A DNA stretch of 64,000 nt from Paracyclopina nana (GCA_019096065.1 JAGUCH010000004.1:6696001-6760000); one strand, 5' to 3'; shown: positions 16,205-29,076, counted from the first letter of the stretch. Translations and numbers: made by a program. Notes: generated from the letters alone by a model not told the origin.

Positions 16205-16480
16205 ATGACCAAATTGATGGAATGGATTGGGGGCGTGTTGCTCATCGGTGCAGTGTGGTTTTCTATTCTCACCCAGAATGTCGGAAACGTCGCTATTGAC
16301 TATCCAAATACGACATTTTTGTGGCCAATCGGACTTGTCATTGGTTTCGGCATTTATTCCATAGCAGTGATTGTGTACCGTGTAGTGACTTTCAATGATT
16401 GTCCTGAGGCTGCCGAGGAGTTGAAGAAGCAAATTATTGAGGCAAAAGAAGAGCTCAGACAAAAGGGAATGAAATTGTAA
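16205..16480 (+). CDS. DPM3: Dolichol-phosphate mannosyltransferase subunit 3
   Basis: An intronless 91-aa protein, the usual length for DPM3. In animals DPM3 anchors the catalytic DPM1 to the ER membrane, supporting N-glycosylation, GPI-anchor and O-mannose synthesis. Two hydrophobic helices are visible (residues about 8-26 and 37-58). They are followed by the conserved cytosolic segment YRVVTFNDCPEAAEELKKQI, matching the family pattern Y-R-V-x-T-F-x-D-C. It converges on the acyl-CoA synthetase gene, with 120 bp between the stop codons. Confidence 0.92.
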   Translation: MTKLMEWIGGVLLIGAVWFSILTQNVGNVAIDYPNTTFLWPIGLVIGFGIYSIAVIVYRVVTFNDCPEAAEELKKQIIEAKEELRQKGMKL

Positions 16481-16600
16481 CGATGGCTATATTTCGACTA
16501 CATTATTTTGCCATAAAGTATTCTATTGATTGGAGTGATGAACGAGATTAGTTGATACTCAAAGGGGACCGAGTTGTGCTAGTTGAGAAATACTGAACAC

Positions 16601-18589
16601 TCAAATGTCATACAAGCTTTCTATGTAAGGTGCGTATTTTTTCAAGACAGTGTGCCTCTTCAGCTTGAGAGTTGGGCCCAGTTCATCTCCAGGCATGCTG
16701 AAATCGGTGGGCAAGATGGTCCACTTTTGGATCTTTTGGGCATTTGACACAGCTTGGCCGTTCACCTTGTCAATGCCATCTTGGATGGCTCTCATGATTT
16801 TCTCGTGGGGAAACCCTGGCGTGAGGACCTCGCTGAGCAAAGTGACTTCAGTACCTGCTACCTCCTTACACCAATCTTTTGCTGCACTGGCAAGGTCATC
16901 TTTAGGCTCCATGGTGTCGGCGTCAGCCTCCACTTTCAGTGTCAGCAAACAGGCAAGAAACTTTCGGCGATCTCCAATCACCATTGCATTGGAGACGCAT
17001 GGAAGCTCCTTCTTGATGGTATCTTCAATTGGAATGGGGGCTACATTTTCTCCCCCAGCTGTGATGATGAGTTCCTTCAGTCGTCCTGTAACTTTGAAAT
17101 ATCCATCTGACAGCTCAACTCCTAAGTCTCCAGAGTGCAGCCATCCCTCTTCATCGATGGCTTCTTTCGTTTTCTCTTCGTTGAACAGATATCCCATCAT
17201 GATGTTGCGAGAACTCATTATGATTTCACCCTCTCCATCTTTGTCGGCGTTGAAAATCTGAGTTCTGCACCCATTGATGGAGTGGCCAATGGACCCAAGT
17301 CTATGGTGGCCTGGTCTGTTTCCAGTATGAGGTCCCCCAGTCTCACTCATGCCATAGCACTCCAGCAATGGAATGTCCAAGCTGAGGAAGTACTCAAGGC
17401 TATCCATGGAGATGGGAGCAGCTCCAACTCCAATGCATTTGGTCCTGTCAAGGCCGAGGTTGTTTTTCACCTTGTCAAACACAAGCTTTTTGGCCCACTT
17501 GTAGGACAAATCGTTGCCCACATTGGCCGATGCACATCCAGATGCTTCAGCTTCCAGCCTCTTCTTGTTCCTCTCTAGCCCAGTTTTCTTGGCCCAAGAA
17601 GCAACCATTTTCTTCACAGCAGGGGCACTCTTGCCAAGCTCCTGCATCTTTTCCATCATCTTCTCAAACACCCTGGGAACTCCAAGGAAGAAGGTGGGCC
17701 TCACTTCTCTCAGAGTGTTGACCAAAGATCCTTTCAGGGCATTCTTGTCCCCAAAAGTGACAGTAGCAGCTGAGCACATTGCAATCCAGACATCAATCAT
17801 TTGGGCTGCAGAGTGGCTCAAAGGCAGGTAGCTGACCATACTGTCTTGAGAAGTGATGCAAAGAAACTTGCACGTCTCCCTTGCCATCCAGGTGAGGTTG
17901 TCATGGGACATCATCACGCCCTTGGGTGGTCCGGTGGTGCCAGAAGTGTACACCAGCACGCAGCATTGGTTGATGGCAATTTGCTTGAGCCGTAAATTCA
18001 GCTCATCATCAGACTCTTGTCTGCCAATCTCAAGCAAGGCACTCCAGCTCAAAATTCCCTCTTGTGCAGGAGTGCCAGAGTACTGCACAGCAGCTTTGAC
18101 ATTCGGCAGGAATTCCTTGATTTTGGGAAACTTGTCAAACTGCTTGTTATCCTCGGCCACAAGGATGTCAGCCCTGCAGTGCTCAATGATGTACTTGCAA
18201 GCCTCTGGATTGTTGGTGGTGTAAATGCCAGCAGAAAAGGCTCCAGCCATGATGGCTCCCAACTGAGCAATGAACCATTCTGGAGCATTGAAGCCCAAAA
18301 TGCACACAGAATGGTGCCTTTGCAAGCCCAACTTGATGAAGGCCTTGGCCACGGTCCTGGCATCGTTCCAATAGTCTTGATAGGTCCACTCTTGCCACTC
18401 ATTCTCCCTCTTGACCCTCATGGCCAAATTGCTGCCATAATTGTCCACAGTGTTCTTCATCATGGTGATGACTGACATTGGTGGGGTTTGCTGCAGGTCG
18501 TCTGGATTGTGATCTCGAATTTTCACGCATCCATCTGGATGTGTAGTGGTGAGACTGTCACTGGGCAAAAGTTGGTCTGGACCCTCCAT
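16601..18589 (-). CDS. ACSBG2: Bubblegum-type long-chain acyl-CoA synthetase
   Basis: A single-exon 662-aa frame; ACSBG proteins are about 660-720 aa. The enzyme activates long-chain fatty acids with ATP and CoA. Seen: the AMP-binding motif YTSGTTGPPKG (residues 214-224), ECYGMSETGGPHTG, and the fatty-acyl-CoA-synthetase signature GYFKVTGRLKELIITAGGEN. I chose the ATG at 18589 because it has an ACCATGG context and the product begins like family members. The frame stays open for 86 more codons upstream, but that extension has no family resemblance. Which paralogue (ACSBG1 or 2) cannot be told. Its 5' end faces the giant palindrome. Confidence 0.92.
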   Translation of the reverse strand: MEGPDQLLPSDSLTTTHPDGCVKIRDHNPDDLQQTPPMSVITMMKNTVDNYGSNLAMRVKRENEWQEWTYQDYWNDARTVAKAFIKLGLQRHHSVCILGFNAPEWFIAQLGAIMAGAFSAGIYTTNNPEACKYIIEHCRADILVAEDNKQFDKFPKIKEFLPNVKAAVQYSGTPAQEGILSWSALLEIGRQESDDELNLRLKQIAINQCCVLVYTSGTTGPPKGVMMSHDNLTWMARETCKFLCITSQDSMVSYLPLSHSAAQMIDVWIAMCSAATVTFGDKNALKGSLVNTLREVRPTFFLGVPRVFEKMMEKMQELGKSAPAVKKMVASWAKKTGLERNKKRLEAEASGCASANVGNDLSYKWAKKLVFDKVKNNLGLDRTKCIGVGAAPISMDSLEYFLSLDIPLLECYGMSETGGPHTGNRPGHHRLGSIGHSINGCRTQIFNADKDGEGEIIMSSRNIMMGYLFNEEKTKEAIDEEGWLHSGDLGVELSDGYFKVTGRLKELIITAGGENVAPIPIEDTIKKELPCVSNAMVIGDRRKFLACLLTLKVEADADTMEPKDDLASAAKDWCKEVAGTEVTLLSEVLTPGFPHEKIMRAIQDGIDKVNGQAVSNAQKIQKWTILPTDFSMPGDELGPTLKLKRHTVLKKYAPYIESLYDI

Positions 18590-19072
18590 GGTAACTTGTA
18601 CAATTGGCAGATCTTGCAAAAGCTTCCTTTTAAAAAACCTGGGTAACTGCGCTGGATTCTGCTGCAATGTTTGTGAATTGTGAGCCACACGTAAGAAGAA
18701 TCTAGCAATCGGATTGCATTTGTGCTTCGGTGAGAAGTAAGCAGAACTGTAAAAGTGGCGTGATGTGCTCGCGCACGAATCAGCTTCAAGCGGCAAGTTC
18801 AAGTTGAACCAATGAGCGTCCCTGCTCGTCTGGTGTAACGTCACCACAATAATATTGCTGTTTTATGCTCTGATGGCTCACGTGGACTAAGAATGAGGCA
18901 ACATTGCAATTGATCTATTAAACAATCTGATCACTGGAAAATTTATCAAAGTACAACTAATCAACCTTGAAGTAGCATAAATTATGCGTAGAAGAATAAA
19001 CAAAACTTTATACGCACTATAAATAGAATTATTTTTCACGCGTTTATTAATTCAATTAATAAATGGCAATGA

Positions 19073-22000
19073 TTAACAGACTGATTTTTTTGGCCAGGGC
19101 TTCGTTTGATACATCGATTCGGGTTTGATTTTTCAATTTTGGGCCCAAACCCCTTGTCACCATGTGGTTTGATGGGGTTTCAAGTTTGGCGGCCCCCAGG
19201 ATGCTCTAAGGGGGTCAAATGGGGCCTGGTCTTATCAGCTGATTGAAACAAGGCAAATCTTTGCGGGGGCGTGGCTGGAGGAGTGGAGGGCAGCCAAAAT
19301 CAACTATGCCCCAATTCTTGAGGCCCCTGGGGGGTGTCCAGATGTCAGGGGAAAAAAGTTGGAAAAAGTCCTCGTCAAGGCCAAAAAAAGCCAAAATTTG
19401 CGTTTTCGGACCCGACTTTGAGGCTGATTATCTCCAAAGGCCACGGATGGATTTTGGATTTTTTTGCTCCAAATGGCAGATAAAGATCCAAATTAGTACC
19501 AAGAAAAAATTTGGGAGGGTGTTATTCCTCGTTTGTCCGCTACGAGCTCTCAAAGTTGGACAAAATTCACTTTTTCACAGTAGTAACAAAATGGCTACTT
19601 TTCTTCTGTCAAAAATTCTCGATTGGTCACAGTGGCCAAGTTGATGGCTGGAGTGTGGGCCATTTGGTCTGGAGGACACCTCTAGGGTCTCAGTGGTTGG
19701 TATCAGGTCCAACTTCCTTGGTAGGGCTAGGCCAGGCCCAGCCAGGAGCCTTGGAGCCGAGCCATCGCGACGGCCATTTCGATTCAGTGGCAATTCCAAG
19801 GGCCTTGCTGCCAATTCTGGGGACAGATTGTTGACCATTTGGCCTTGATCACTCCTTTAGGGTCCCAACAGATGATTTCAAGGCTAACAGTCAAGGTACA
19901 GCAAGGCCAGCTTGATCCAGGGGGCTTGGAGTTCACTTGTGGCATTGGTGATTTGGCTACAGAAAGTCTTCGAGGGTCTCGATGGCCAAGTTCTCGGATC
20001 AAGTGAGGATTTTTTGAGCTGTATCACTCCTTTGACATCCCAAGAGATGATTTCAGGTTCAACTTTGATGGTGATCATCAGCTGACTGCTTCCAGGGCTA
20101 CCAGAGCTTATTTGCCAACTCAGCTGCCAATGGTTCAATGAAAGGCAGCATGGATCACATCCAAGACCAAGGCTGGAGAGTGGATTTTTTAGGCTGAATC
20201 AACTCAAATGGAAGCAAGGAGATGAAAGACAGTCTATTTTTCATGGTGTTATGCTCCCTTCTTCAACCAGGAGTGCCAAAGCTTCATGGGAACAAAAGTC
20301 GAAAATGGCTTCAATAAAGAGCTCCATTGATTGCAGCCAAGACGAGCGATGACAAGTCACTTTTTTGCTCCAGCTCAGCTCAGGGGGTGCCAAAGAGAAT
20401 TTAGAAGGTGTAAACTTTCAGGTGTTGTGCACCTTTCATGGTTCTGGATGCGCAAAACTTTCATGTGATAGCCAGAGCTCAAATAATAACAACTGCTACT
20501 CACGGATGAAAAAGGCTCGCGCTCGACAAATCGCGGATTGAACTTGACTTTTTTGGTCCAGCTCAACTCCATTGGTGCCAAAGAGGCTGTGGAATGTGAA
20601 AAATTTCGGGTGTTCTCCATATTTCATGATTCTGGACTGGGCAAAGTTTTATGGAGTGATGGCCACTATTATACTATATGCTACTACTCGCGGATGAAAA
20701 TGGGCTCGCGCACAGCAAATCGCGGATTGAACTTGACTTTTTTGGTCCAGCTCAACTCCATTGGTGCCAAAGAGGCTGTGGAATGTGAAAAATTTCGGGT
20801 GTTCTCCATATTTCATGATTCTGGACTGGGCAAAGTTTTATGGAGTGATGGCCACTATTATACTCCTATAATAATAAATATACTGCATACTCGCAAACGG
20901 AAAACGCCTTGCGCTCAAAAATTCACGGATGGAACTCGACTTTTTTGGCCTGGATCACCTCAGTGGGGGCCAAAGAGAATTTAGAAGGTGTAAAATTTCA
21001 GGTGTGCGCGAGCCCATTTTCATCCGCGAGTAGTAGCACTTAGCATAATAGTGGCTGTCACTCCATAAAACTTTGCCCAGTCCAGAATCATGAAATATGG
21101 AGAACACCCGAAATTTTTCACATTCCACAGCCTCTTTGGCACCAATGGAGGTGAGCTGGACCAAAAAAGTCAAGTTCAATCCGCGATTTACCGCGCGCGA
21201 GCCCATTTTCATCCGCGAGTAGCAGCATATAGTATAATAGTGGCCATCACTCCATAAAACTTTGCCCAGTCCAGAATCATGAAATATGGAGAACACCCGA
21301 AATTTTTCACATTCCACAGCCTCTTTGGCACCAATGGAGTTGAGCTGGACCAAAAAAGTCAAGTTCAATCCGCGATTTGTCGAGCGCGAGCCTTTTTCAT
21401 CCGTGAGTAGCAGTTGTTATTATTTGAGCTCTGGCTATCACATGAAAGTTTTGCGCATCCAGAACCATGAAAGGTGCACAACACCTGAAAGTTTACACCT
21501 TCTAAATTCTCTTTGGCACCCCCTGAGCTGAGCTGGAGCAAAAAAGTGACTTGTCATCGCTCGTCTTGGCTGCAATCAATGGAGCTCTTTATTGAAGCCA
21601 TTTTCGACTTTTGTTCCCATGAAGCTTTGGCACTCCTGGTTGAAGAAGGGAGCATAACACCATGAAAAATAGACTGTCTTTCATCTCCTTGCTTCCATTT
21701 GAGTTGATTCAGCCTAAAAAATCCACTCTCCAGCCTTGGTCTTGGATGTGATCCATGCTGCCTTTCATTGAACCATTGGCAGCTGAGTTGGCAAATAAGC
21801 TCTGGTAGCCCTGGAAGCAGTCAGCTGATGATCACCATCAAAGTTGAACCTGAAATCATCTCTTGGGATGTCAAAGGAGTGATACAGCTCAAAAAATCCT
21901 CACTTGATCCGAGAACTTGGCCATCGAGACCCTCGAAGACTTTCTGTAGCCAAATCACCAATGCCACAAGTGAACTCCAAGCCCCCTGGATCAAGCTGGC

Positions 22001-22833
22001 CTTGCTGTACCTTGACTGTTAGCCTTGAAATCATCTGTTGGGACCCTAAAGGAGTGATCAAGGCCAAATGGTCAACAATCTGTCCCCAGAATTGGCAGCA
22101 AGGCCCTTGGAATTGCCACTGAATCGAAATGGCCGTCGCGATGGCTCGGCTCCAAGGCTCCTGGCTGGGCCTGGCCTAGCCCTACCAAGGAAGTTGGACC
22201 TGATACCAACCACTGAGACCCTAGAGGTGTCCTCCAGACCAAATGGCCCACACTCCAGCCATCAACTTGGCCACTGTGACCAATCGAGAATTTTTGACAG
22301 AAGAAAAGTAGCCATTTTGTTACTACTGTGAAAAAGTGAATTTTGTCCAACTTTGAGAGCTCGTAGCGGACAAACGAGGAATAACACCCTCCCAAATTTT
22401 TTCTTGGTACTAATTTGGATCTTTATCTGCCATTTGGAGCAAAAAAATCCAAAATCCATCCGTGGCCTTTGGAGATAATCAGCCTCAAAGTCGGGTCCGA
22501 AAACGCAAATTTTGGCTTTTTTTGGCCTTGACGAGGACTTTTTCCAACTTTTTTCCCCTGACATCTGGACACCCCCCAGGGGCCTCAAGAATTGGGGCAT
22601 AGTTGATTTTGGCTGCCCTCCACTCCTCCAGCCACGCCCCCGCAAAGATTTGCCTTGTTTCAATCAGCTGATAAGACCAGGCCCCATTTGACCCCCTTAG
22701 AGCATCCTGGGGGCCGCCAAACTTGAAACCCCATCAAACCACATGGTGACAAGGGGTTTGGGCCCAAAATTGAAAAATCAAACCCGAATCGATGTATCAA
22801 ACGAAGCCCTGGCCAAAAAAATCAGTCTGTTAA
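19073..22833. mobile_element. 3.76-kb palindromic foldback element flanked by TTAA
   Basis: Positions p and 41906-p are complementary from 19073/22833 inward to about 20860/21046, with no net insertion or deletion. The outer ~1.4 kb looks identical between arms wherever I compared it, and mirrored open frames give identical translations. Each arm is about 1.8 kb, around a unique spacer of about 185 bp. The ends read TTAACAGACTGATTTTTTTG on the left, with the complement on the right, and complementarity stops exactly at the TTAA. No transposase is encoded. The arms are built of diverged tandem units of about 175-190 bp. This resembles Drosophila FB-type foldback elements. It sits between two divergent genes. 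The open frames inside are not supported as proteins. Confidence 0.85.
20541..20860. repeat. Tandem ~189-bp units in the left palindrome arm
   Basis: AACTTGACTTTTTTGGTCCA begins at 20541 and again at 20730 (period 189), with near-identical sequence through to GATGGCCACTATTATA. Older, diverged units of the same kind can be followed outward at steps of about 174-188 bp (anchor CAGCTCA..TC near 20371, AATCAACTC near 20197, ATCACTCCTTT near 20023 and 19848). The mirror copies lie in the right arm, about 21046-21365. Confidence 0.7.
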
Positions 22834-22868
22834 AAGGTTAAAAGTCTTATTAATACTGAGAAGGTTCT

Positions 22869-23003
22869 AGGTCCGTTCCAAAATTGATCAATTTGAGGTC
22901 GTTTGTTTAGTAATGGGTTTTGGTAGGTCCGTTCCAGGATTAGTATTGAAGAGACTTATTATTAAGGTCTATTCAAGAATTCATTTTTGTAAGGTCCGTT
23001 CCA
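22869..23003. repeat. Three copies of AGGTCCGTTCCA
   Basis: The exact 12-mer occurs at 22869, 22925 and 22992, with a degenerate copy (AAGGTCTATTCAAGAA) near 22966. It lies between the palindrome and the HMG-box gene and is either part of its promoter or a decayed minisatellite. Confidence 0.5.
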
Positions 23004-23133
23004 GAATGTTGAGGGTGTAAATGACGCGAAATTGATGAATGCTCAAAAAATAATAGATTTCATAGCCTATAACGTCGTGGCAATTTTCTCGCGAAAACGC
23101 AAAGCGAAAAACTGGAAAGCCTGAGAATCTGCA

Positions 23134-23543
23134 ATGGAGAATGATAACGGACCTTTTAGCAAATTTCTTAAACGTAGTCGAGAAATTCATGATAAGCGCT
23201 ATCCTGGATCGACAATTGATGATCAATTATTCAAGTTGATGGCCAAAGAGCGATGGGAAAATGCTAGTGATGAAATGAAGAGGAAATTTACGGACACCGA
23301 GGATTCGCCTCCGAAACCTCAGCAAGTCGAAATTTCTCCATTCATGAAGTACGTCCGAGCCAAAAGAAGTGAGGTTTTGGCTGAAAATCCTCACTTGCCC
23401 GTAAGATACAACAATTTTAATCCATAGCGGTAGTATAGAAAATATTTTTCTTTCAGCCGAGTGAAGCAATGGCTCTCATTTCAAACAGTTGGAAATCAAT
23501 GTCAAATGCCGAAAAGGCCGAGTACAATTTAAAAAGCGAATAA
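23134..23543 (+). CDS. Small protein of two tandem HMG-box-like repeats
   Basis: Two exons (23134-23400, 23457-23543) give 117 aa. Both halves fit the HMG-box pattern: PFSKFLKRSREIHDKRYPG with ERWENASDEMKRKF, then SPFMKYVRAKRSEVLAENPH with SWKSMSNAEKAEY. HMG boxes bend or wrap DNA; with two boxes and almost nothing else, a chromatin or mitochondrial packaging role is conceivable but not shown. Each box is shorter (about 50 aa) than the usual 70. The stop codon overlaps an AATAAA signal (GAATAAAG). KCTD begins 100 bp downstream on the same strand. I do not recognise a specific orthologue. Confidence 0.7.
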
Positions 23544-23551
23544 AGTTTGAA

Positions 23552-23620
23552 TTTTCCCGCCGAAATTTCTCTTTCTCGTGTAACAGCTTAAGCAGCTGAC
23601 TTTTATGTGACGTTCAGCTG
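23552..23620 (+). promoter_or_regulatory. E2F-like site and CAGCTG boxes before KCTD
   Basis: TTTTCCCGCC at 23552-23561 resembles an E2F site. CAGCTG follows at 23593 and 23615, with a TGACGT half-CRE between them. A similar pairing occurs upstream of LAMTOR2 and of the mannose-6-phosphate receptor gene, suggesting KCTD has its own promoter although HMG lies only 100 bp upstream. Confidence 0.4.
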
Positions 23621-23642
23621 ATTGAAGGTTGAAATTTCTGCG

Positions 23643-24771
23643 ATGGCTTCATCTCTGAATTCAACTCCGTCAGGTTCCAAGGGGGCCACGCCCTCTTCCA
23701 GCAGCCTCAACAGGCTTCCAACGACCAGTGGAAGTGAGACAAGCAAGCTCAGAAGTGCCAACCCTTCTCAATATGTTAAGCTGAATGTCGGTGGATCATT
23801 GCACTACACTACTATTGGAACTTTGACCAAGCATGACAACATGCTCCGCGCTATGTTTTCGGGCAGAATGGAAGTCTTGACAGATGCCGAAGGCTGGATC
23901 CTCATTGATCGCTGCGGCAAGCACTTTGGAACCATTCTCAATTTTCTAAGGGATGGGGACGTCCCTTTGCCTGACAACAGGAGAGAAATCCAGGAGTTGC
24001 TCGCAGAGTCCAAGTATTTTTGCATCGATGAGCTCAATGAGATGTGTGAAAAAGCCATGAAGAGCATGGAAAAGGGAAGTCTGCACGATGTGGAACCCAT
24101 TTGTAGAGTGCCACTCATCACTTCACTGAAGGAAGAACAGGTGACACTGTTCATTTGACAACTTTATTTTCGGATTTTGTTTATTTTTTATTGTAGGCTC
24201 TGATTCAAGCAAATGCGATGAAACCAGTGATCAAGTTGCTCGTGAACAGGCACAACAACAAATATTCATATACTGGTGCATCTGACGAGAATCTGTTGAA
24301 GAACATAGAGCTCTTTGACAAGTTGTCGCTAAGATTCAGCAATCGAATCTTGTTCATCAAAGATGTCATTGGCTCCAATGAAATTTGCTGCTGGAGTTTC
24401 TACGGTCATGGCAAACGAATTGCAGAGGTTTGCTGCACAGCTATCGTGTATGCTACTGACAGAAAAAACACCAAGGTAAATTTCCTTAGCCTTATGCTGA
24501 AATAGTTGCCAAAAAGTCTCTTTCATAGGTCGAGTTTCCAGAGTCTCGTATTTATGAGGAAACTCTCAATTGTCTTTTGTACGAGAACATCACTGGACCA
24601 GATTTAGAACTTATGCAGGCCACGTCACTCCGTGTTCCGGTCGCGTCCTACACGAGCGATGATGAAGATGATAGGCACAAAGGGCCCAATGCTGGTGGAG
24701 CATCAGCCAACGCTGGAGGAAGTCACTCAGAAAAAGGGCTAGCCAGGCTCAGATCACATAAGAACCATTAG
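23643..24771 (+). CDS. KCTD10: BACURD-type BTB protein (KCTD10/KCTD13/TNFAIP1)
   Basis: Three exons (23643-24140, 24197-24475, 24529-24771) join in phase to 339 aa, close to the family length. These proteins are Cullin-3 ubiquitin-ligase adaptors that target RhoA and other substrates. The T1/BTB domain is visible at [14 protein letters not shown], followed by [19 protein letters not shown] and [12 protein letters not shown]. The conserved C-terminal domain shows [39 protein letters not shown] and [11 protein letters not shown]. The symbol is indicative only: invertebrates have one gene co-orthologous to the three vertebrate paralogues. It is tail-to-tail with kaptin, with 67 bp between the stop codons. 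Confidence 0.93.
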
Positions 24772-24838
24772 TATTGAGAAAATAATATGTATCCTATATT
24801 TCTAATCGTTCCCTGAAAAGCCTGTTTATTTGTCAATG

Positions 24839-26260
24839 TCAAACGAGCAGCCCCGATTTTCTTGACGATTCTTCGAGATGCTCTTGCACTTTTTTCGGAT
24901 CATGCTGCAGAACAATCACTGTTCTAGTGGTCACGATTAAAAGCTCTTTTATCCCATCACCAGTCAAGTCCAAATGAAATAAGCAGTGAATCGGATTGTT
25001 GAAGCTCTTGTTCCATTGCAGCGTCCACTTTTCCATGCCATTTTCACTTGGTGAGGACTTGTAGACCAATAGCTCCTCTCCATATGTTCCAATCACAATT
25101 TCTTGCCTAGATAAAAATATGATTTCGAGTTAATTAGCTTGATTTAGACTCGATGAGTGTAATTACTTTTTGTCAAAATCGAGATCAGCCAACAAGCCAC
25201 ATGTACCCACATCGAACTCGTCACTCATCGGCAATGAGACACTTTTTGAAAGTCCCTCAGAGTCGACATTGTAGTACACTTTTGACAGAGCTAGGGAGGC
25301 AAGGGCTACGAGACGAATTCCATGATGTGAACCTGACTTGGTATTGGGTTGATCATTGCCAAAAACTGGAGATTCATGCTGGAAGAACATAACTCGAGTG
25401 ACGGGTCCTTCAAAGAAAGCTGTGCGCTTGTCAAGCACTTTAATTGATGCAACATCCACTGAGTACAAAGTGACAGTTCCACATTCGTGAGCTATGGCTG
25501 TGAACCTTTTCATCAAGTCGTCAGAATAGTCAAATGCAATCCAAAGTGCCACGCTTGGCAGCTCCTCGACAAGCTCTGGAAACGTCAAGGCCAAGTAGTC
25601 CTCGTCAATCGAGTAAGAGTGATCTTCCTTAGCATAAAAGAAGACATGGCACTTGCGATCGCTACCGTTGATGACAAAGCACGTGTTGTCGTTGTTGTTG
25701 CCAAAGACAGCATGCGTTAGCTGGTATGGTACGAAGTCAAGCTCTATGGAATCGACCAGATTGATGACGTCATAATGCAAGCCACTTTCATAGATATTGA
25801 AAAAGTAAGATGGCTGAAGTTCTTCATCCTCTTGGCATGCCATCCATGTGATGCCTGAAATTTAACCTCGTACAAAACTTGAACACTCCGATAATTCCAA
25901 TAGGCTTTTACCAGTCATGAGCTCGAAAGGAGTCTCGTATGCGCGGAAAACATCCACTGACACAATTTCACAGCCTTGTGGAAGGTAGGAGTACATCTTT
26001 TCCCTGATGTCAATCTCCGGAGGGTTCAGACACGAATAAACACGAAAGTCTTTTAGAAGGCTGCTCAGGAGAACCCTGTCATATCTACCCTCAATTTCAC
26101 CTCCATTGATTTGACAGGCCGAATAAATGCTTGCCTGACTTGGCAAAAGTCCGTGGAAAATCTCTCTTAAATTATCTTGAGAATTATATGCCTCTTTTTC
26201 GTCGTTCATCTTCGTTAGCTCTGCAAATCTCGATTGTCCGACTGAATTTGTTGTTGACAT
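24839..26260 (-). CDS. KPTN: Kaptin (KICSTOR complex subunit)
   Basis: Three exons (26260-25912, 25854-25167, 25106-24839) join in phase to 434 aa; human kaptin is 436 aa. Kaptin is part of KICSTOR, which recruits GATOR1 to lysosomes to restrain mTORC1, and was first described as an actin-associated protein. The sequence has beta-propeller-like segments and the family C-terminal pattern DLDFDKK-QEIVIGTYGEELLVY, then HLDLTGDGIKELLIVTTRT. The window also encodes LAMTOR2 of the Ragulator complex, another lysosomal mTORC1 component. Identification rests on remembered family pattern and matching length; the related ITFG2 is the main alternative. Confidence 0.78.
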
Positions 26261-27921
<1,661 letters not shown>

Positions 27922-29076
27922 CTGATTTCACAGTTTGCATATAGAGGACTTGTACATAGCCTAACATAGCTTATGATTAATTATTTTTTGTTGCCACCTT
28001 CTCCTCCTTACAGTTGATACATTAATCAAATTATTCAGTGCCACATAGGCTCTCATGGCAGGATCCTGTGATAAGCGACCTATTTCGCAGCTATGTAATC
28101 CCTGATAGATAAGACGGGATTTTTGCGTTCATTTGTTTTCTTCCCTTCAACTGAATTGCAAACGCTGATAAAGCGAGTTTTGCCTTTTTTCACATAAACT
28201 ACATGGCAAGGTTATTTTTAGCACACCTTTATTGCACCCATGCGAAGTAACACTTTTTTGCAGTTGCACCTAAATGAAATTCTACTTTTATAGCTGAATG
28301 CGCATTCTTGGAAATAAGTTTTTTGTCATGGCTCTAAATCACTTTGCGTGCTTCGCTCTGGTCTCTTATCTTTCTCTAATCACACCCACTACCATCAGTT
28401 TACCATCATTATTGCTAGTTTTTTCATCACTGAGTTGCCTTTTGTATAAAATGTCAAAAACTACAGTCTTTGGAAAATATACTATTACAAAATGCGTCAA
28501 TTTAGACTTTATTCATCATGCTAAGATTAAGGTGATTGGTTGCAATTTTGTAACTGTCTTACAATCTTAAAACCTTTTTTATGAGTGATTTTGCATGAAT
28601 GAAGCTACAGTTAGCTTCAATTATTCTCCCCTATGCTCTGTTCCTTCACCATTGGGTAGCAATGCGTATAGCTTCGGCTCTTCACAAACAATCAGAATAT
28701 GTTATCTCTTATTCTTCCTAATTTCAACATTCCCTGAACTTTGCACGGTCAATAGTCGGAGAGTTTGTCAAATTAGTCATCAAGTACCACAATAACTTTT
28801 ATGATTTCATAGAGAGCAATTTAATGAATCATTTTCCAAACTTTTATTTTAAAAGAATCTATTTCACATTGACTTGAGAGAAAACCACCCCTAAACCTTT
28901 ATATTTTCTGAAAGATGTATCTCAAGGGCTTGTTTAAAGGTAGTTTTAAAATCCTGGCCTGGCGCTTCCCTTTTAAAACACAAATCATTTAAAAATCTCT
29001 AGCTCCCTACGGTGTGCTTTTCCCTCTAAATAGAGCTTCAAAGACCCCTCATAAATTCAATAGAGCTAACTGTTTT

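Noticed and set aside
18590..18847. 86-codon N-terminal extension of the acyl-CoA synthetase
   Set aside because: No family resemblance, whereas the internal ATG has an ACCATGG context and gives the normal length.
19243..22663. Open frames of up to 148 codons inside the palindrome
   Set aside because: They occur as exact mirror pairs because the DNA is palindromic, match no protein family, and run through tandem non-coding units; no transposase motif is seen.
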